DNA from: Geofilum rubicundum JCM 15548
Lineage (GTDB): Bacteria > Bacteroidota > Bacteroidia > Bacteroidales > Marinilabiliaceae
DNA length: 47,778 nucleotides
Reading direction: 5' to 3'
Assembly (NCBI RefSeq): GCF_000974365.1
Contig: NZ_BAZW01000030.1
Span: 1 to 47,778 of the forward strand
Shown in pieces: positions 44,873-47,778 of the stretch (position 1 is the stretch's first letter; each line of letters starts with the position of its first letter). The notes under the pieces were generated by a model. The model saw nothing but the letters and a program-made list of their open reading frames with translations, was not told the DNA's origin and searched no databases. The position numbers were made by a program, and so were the translations under genes.

Positions 44873-44964
44873 ATAGTAGCCGAGTGCGTGGCACTTTCCT
44901 GTCAAGTTACAAGAAAGTTGAAGCGAGCTACAACCCTTGAATTTCCTACTGTCTCGGCTATTAT
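44873..44964 (+). other. Stem-loop just upstream of the group II intron
   Basis: A 12-bp stem with one G-U pair (44873-44884 against 44953-44964, core AGCCGAG/CTCGGCT) closes a 68-base region that has an inner ACTTTC/GAAAGT stem. The intron begins 13 bases later. Insertion next to hairpins is known for some bacterial group II introns, so this may be the target structure; it could also be a remnant of an earlier element. Confidence 0.4.
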
Positions 44965-46341
44965 GTATATACATTGTGTGTGCCCTGCATGAGCAGCAGT
45001 GCACAATTGTGTACGTTTCTTTTCAAATCGGAAAAATACAAATTTTACCGGTTAAAAGAAATTTACCGAGTGTTCATTATTATCCAGAGGGTGCAAGTCC
45101 CTTATGCGCGAGGGTAACGCCTTGAAGCATTAGCAAGTGTCAAGCTGGGTTTCCCACCACAAGAAGTAGACACTGAAGGACTGAACCCTTTAACGCTACC
45201 GATTTATAATGGAGGTCTATTAGTCTTCGGGTTTAATACAAGCCATTACGAAAAGGGTAGCAGGAAACAAAGACTTGAATTTCTTATTCAGAAGAATGAA
45301 AGAAGAATTAATTGAGCAGATCTTGCGAAATGCTAACCTAACGATGGCTTGTCAGGAAGTCATAAGTAACAAGGGAGCAGGGGGAGTTGATGGCATGCAG
45401 GTAGATGAACTTAAAAAGTACCTCGACCAACACCGCCAAAGACTCAGCCAACAAATTCGTAATTGCCGATACCATGCACAACCTATAAGGGGCAAAGAAA
45501 TTCCCAAAGGGAATGGAAAATTGCGCTTGTTAGGAATCCCTACGGTTGTTGAAAGGATGTTGCAGCAAGCGGTATTGCGAGTTATCTCCCTAGAATACGA
45601 AATGGCTTTCTCCAACTATAGTTATGGGTTTCGGCCTAAGCGAAATACAATACAAGCAACTAGTAAATCGCTCAATTACATAAATTCAGGCTATCAACAT
45701 ATCGTGGAGATAGACCTGAAACAATTCTTTGACAAAGTTGATCACAAGCTGCTTTTGCAATTGTTGTACAGGAAAATTAAATGCAAGGCTAATATGTGTC
45801 TGATTCGCCGCTGGTTGAAGGCTCCACTTGAGAAAGATGGAAAGCTCATCAAGCGCAGAGACTCGGAATACCACAGGGGAGCCCTATAAGTCCACTACTG
45901 GCCAATATCGTACTTCACGAGTTGGATGCAGAAATGGAGAAACGTAACCTGCGCTTTGTGCGGTATGCCGATGATTTCAGTATTTACTGCAAAACAAAAG
46001 CAGAAGCACGAAAAGCGGGAAACGACATTTATATTTTTCTGAGGGATAAACTCAAATTACCCATCAACAAGGCTAAGAGCGGCATACGTCGACCGGTCCA
46101 ATTTCAAATTCTGGGCTTCGGTTTTGTACCTGTTTACAAGAAAGGAGTAAAAGGAAAGTATCAGTTGGTTATTACCGCAAATAAATGGAAAGTTTTCAAA
46201 GCAAAACTAAATGAGATTACCCGAAAAACCAAGCCAAAGAGCTTTGACCAACGCATATGTGAGCTCAACGCTTACATAAACGGCTGGATTGAAAGCCGAA
46301 AATATGCCAATATCAAAGCAAAACTTAACGAGCTGGACAGC

Positions 46342-46366
46342 CTGTCCCGATCTTGTTTTCGGGAGG
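46342..46366. repeat. 25-nt palindromic insertion in the reverse transcriptase gene
   Basis: CTGTCCCGA and TCGGGAGG arms around a short spacer, splitting the Asp-Ser and Trp-Leu-Arg codons of the maturase domain. Its first 11 bases with the three before them (46339-46352) match 40497-40510 exactly on the other strand. Removing it restores WLRNRLRYCIWH in frame. Confidence 0.5.
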
Positions 46367-46410
46367 TGGTTGCGAAATCGGTTACGGTATTGCATCTGGC
46401 ACCATTGAAT

Positions 46411-46459
46411 TGGAGCGTAGCGGAAATCATGAACACTTAAAAGACCAATACATGTGAAT
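46411..46459. repeat. 49-nt insertion with 5-bp flanking duplication
   Basis: The unit lies between two TGAAT copies (46406-46410 and 46455-46459), as after a small insertion with target duplication. Removing it rejoins the CIWHH and KKPERKRKNLIRLG codons of the reverse transcriptase in one frame. I do not recognise the inserted sequence. Confidence 0.45.
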
Positions 46460-46691
46460 AAAGAAGCCCGAACGAAAAAGGAAAAACCTTATACGTCTTG
46501 GAGTTGAAGCTGGTCAAGCCTATGCATGGAGTAGGAGCAACATGGGTGGATGGGCAATAGCCCAAAGCCCAATATTAGACACCACCATTACCGTAAATCG
46601 CTTCAAACAAAGAGGCTATATTTCTCTTCAAGCAGTGTATGCAAAGAAAACCGCTCCCCTTGCAAATAATCCCCAGTTTCCCATGTTTTAG

Positions 46692-46776
46692 GGAACCGCC
46701 CGGTACGAGACCCGTACGTCGGGTTGTGTGAGAGGCCCTCCCCGTCAGTGCTTACTGGCGGGGCGGTCTACTCGAT
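46692..46776 (+). ncRNA. Group II intron domains V and VI (3' RNA)
   Basis: Directly after the reverse transcriptase stop comes GGAACCGCCCGGTACGAGA and CCCGTACGTCGGGTTGTG, a hairpin with the GTAC stem, bulge and GAGA-type loop of domain V, then a GC-rich hairpin (CCCCGTCAG and CTGGCGGGG) in the place of domain VI and the end CTACTCGAT. These are the catalytic and branch-site parts of the ribozyme. Confidence 0.65.
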
Positions 46777-47092
46777 TGCCAACAGTACTTATGTTAGTCC
46801 GAATTTTTCAATCTCGTTATTGTGAATATTCAAGATAAGCAAGTTCGAAAATCTAAATCAGTTTTTTAGAGTCATTTAAATCCACCAGAATGGTGCATAG
46901 GCATATCCATTTCCCAATTTTAATCGCTAAAATTATTTCATCCCGTTCCTCAAGAGTTAACTTTTAAGGCATTCCGGTTGAACTGCGGTCAGCTATAAAT
47001 CCAAAAAAACAACACTCTCAAGCTTTGAGATTTATTGACTTCTGTTACGGAGTCATTTCTCTCTCATTGGGATTTTTCATTCGTTGAAACTA
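46777..47092. other. Spacer of about 316 bases with a possible transposase remnant
   Basis: No intact gene. On the minus strand 46853-46963 one short frame reads KLTLEERDEIILAIKIGKW, which recalls the N-terminal helix of IS30-type transposases (Leu-Thr-x-Glu-Glu-Arg), but only about 20 residues are involved, so this may be chance. Confidence 0.3.
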
Positions 47093-47380
47093 CTAAAGAA
47101 TACTATTTAGGTCTTGTCTTCCAATTATTGCCATTATTTCAACTGTGCCATTCTCAATTTTGAAATAAATACTGTCTACCCCACAAACACATCGTCTATA
47201 TCCTTTTTTAATATGATCAACCGATTCAAAAGAAAATGGACGTTTAGCAATAACCTCAAAATACTCAAAAAAAGCATCATAGTATTTATCCGCTTGGGTC
47301 ATTCCAAACGTTTCAACTCCGTAATGATGAATTCTTATCAAGTCGTTCTTTGCTTCATTACTTAACTTATAATTAGCCAT
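47093..47380 (-). CDS. parE: ParE-type toxin (RelE/ParE superfamily)
   Basis: A 95-residue toxin of the RelE/ParE fold: MANYKLSNEAKNDLIRIHHY opening, FEVIAKRPFSFESVDHI in the middle and GYRRCVCGVDSIYFKIENG, VEIMAIIGRQD at the end. The last strand with Arg and the GYRR core are typical of ParE, which poisons DNA gyrase; the RelE group cleaves mRNA, and sequence alone cannot fully exclude that. The ATG at 47380 overlaps the stop of the antitoxin gene by eight bases, the usual antitoxin-first arrangement on the minus strand. Confidence 0.88.
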   Translation of the reverse strand: MANYKLSNEAKNDLIRIHHYGVETFGMTQADKYYDAFFEYFEVIAKRPFSFESVDHIKKGYRRCVCGVDSIYFKIENGTVEIMAIIGRQDLNSIL

Positions 47381-47612
47381 CAAGCAAAGACTTTGATTGT
47401 TTTAAAATTTGTTCTTTCGTTTCATCAGTAAATCCGTTGGCTTCAGATTTATTTAATTTCTCTCTAATCCAATCAGTTTGTACTTGATGTTTGCGAGCCT
47501 GTCTAATCAAATCATTCACAAGTTCGCTCTTGCTAGAATATTCCTCGCTACTAACTTGTGCTTTTAACCACTCATCATTTGGTTTCGTAAAAGATATACT
47601 TTGTCTAGCCAT
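47373..47612 (-). CDS. parD: ParD-type antitoxin (ribbon-helix-helix)
   Basis: A 79-residue antitoxin. The N-terminal ribbon-helix-helix is clear (ISFTKPNDEWLKAQV, then YSSKSELVNDLIRQARKHQ), and the C-terminal half is the charged, flexible part that wraps the toxin (SEANGFTDETKEQILKQS). ParD proteins bind DNA as dimers and repress their own operon. The gene starts the parDE pair and is translated first. The promoter should lie in the 100 or so bases to the right, but I could not locate it with confidence. Confidence 0.88.
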   Translation of the reverse strand: MARQSISFTKPNDEWLKAQVSSEEYSSKSELVNDLIRQARKHQVQTDWIREKLNKSEANGFTDETKEQILKQSKSLLDG

Positions 47613-47778
47613 AATTTTTCTTTTGATGTAAAATTACACCAAAATTGAATCACTTGCAAATTTGTCCTTGTATTGTTGGCAACGTCCAGCGATATGGTGC
47701 GTGGCTAATCTTCTTGGAATATACTTTCTGGCCGTTAAGAATGTTCTTCAGTGGGCGAAATTTGCTATAAATATGGCA
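47613..47778. other. Right end of the window, 166 bases
   Basis: Upstream of the parDE pair; no gene is recognised. It includes TTGTTGGCAACG, which resembles the TTGCCAACAGT sequence at the right flank of the intron read on the other strand, so a small dispersed repeat is possible. Confidence 0.3.

Larger units (their letters stand above)
45296..46691 (+). pseudogene. ltrA: Group II intron reverse transcriptase/maturase (broken)
   Basis: A reverse transcriptase of about 440 residues once repaired: fingers GAGGVDGMQVDELKKYL and RLLGIPTVVERMLQQAVLRV, the YGFRP motif, then RYADDFSIYC with the catalytic Tyr-Ala-Asp-Asp, a maturase domain and the tail RKRKNLIRLGVEAGQAYAWS. Three defects: the base missing at the GG near 45865 (restores GIPQGSPISPLLANI); a 25-nt insertion at 46342-46366; and a 49-nt insertion at 46411-46459 flanked by TGAAT. 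Removing both and adding one base leaves exactly 441 codons, though a TGA remains at the second scar. The start ATG at 45296 suits the family. No endonuclease domain. Confidence 0.82.
44978..46776 (+). mobile_element. Group II intron (degenerate)
   Basis: A retroelement with the plan of a bacterial group II intron: a GTGTG-type 5' end at 44978, a structured 5' region including AGGGTGCAAGTCCCTTATGC (45088-45107) and GGTTTCCCACC, an internal reverse-transcriptase/maturase gene, and domain V/VI-like hairpins at 46692-46776 ending in CTACTCGAT. No HNH endonuclease follows the maturase domain. The intron does not interrupt a recognisable gene; flanks are non-coding. Because its ORF has a frame break and two small insertions it can hardly move now unless the breaks are errors. 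Both ends are set by eye to within a few bases. Confidence 0.75.

Noticed and set aside
44978..46776. CRISPR-associated or diversity-generating reverse transcriptase
   Set aside because: The maturase domain, 5' GTGTG and domain V-like 3' RNA identify a group II intron; no variable repeat or cas gene is nearby.

Overview
The window looks like a chromosomal segment of a Bacteroidota bacterium, most likely an anaerobic or facultative member of the Marinilabiliales/Cytophaga-like groups. Reasons: menaquinone genes, two promoters fitting the Bacteroidota pattern (TTTG or TTG about 19-20 bases before TATATTTG), weak Shine-Dalgarno sequences, an XRE/S24 repressor and a DUF134-NifX-MinD cluster of the kind found in anaerobes. 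The genus assignment is inference. No rRNA, tRNA or CRISPR array was seen.

Layout. (1) 1-6500: the end of a ThiF/MoeB-like gene, a BFD-like [2Fe-2S] protein, menA-menC, an S24-type repressor, a DUF1508 protein, a YkgJ-type cysteine-cluster protein and an AbgT transporter. (2) 6740-9760: DUF134 regulator, two NifX/DiNase proteins and two MinD ATPases carrying ferredoxin domains, under a promoter overlapping a perfect 14-bp palindrome. (3) 9857-14600: ABC-F ATPase, DUF819 membrane protein, thioesterase and SGNH lipoprotein. (4) 14663-37838: a dense stress/energy block holding a tandem universal stress protein, a soluble hybrid histidine kinase, an NtrC-type sigma-54 activator, dodecin, a CopB-type ATPase, the whole pyruvate dehydrogenase complex (aceE-aceF-lpd), OsmC, an AI-2E exporter, CsbD, a CNNM/CBS protein and two P2-type cation ATPases. 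Sequences resembling -24/-12 sigma-54 promoters precede seven of these units, so I propose the block is largely one sigma-54 regulon driven by the kinase/NtrC pair encoded inside it. (5) 37961-40173: methyltransferase, a broken polysaccharide deacetylase and a DUF2007 protein. (6) 40567-44762: an AT-rich accessory group (MBL hydrolase, aldo/keto reductase, SnoaL-like, SDR, TetR) with two matching TetR operator candidates. (7) 44873-47612: a hairpin followed by a damaged group II intron, then a parDE toxin-antitoxin pair.

A feature of the whole window is at least ten frame breaks, mostly repaired by adding one base to a short homopolymer, including in aceE and a P-type ATPase. Gene lengths become exact codon multiples after repair, so I think most are sequencing or assembly errors, not true pseudogenes. 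The group II intron reverse transcriptase is different: besides one such break it carries two short insertions (25 and 49 nt) that look like real decay.
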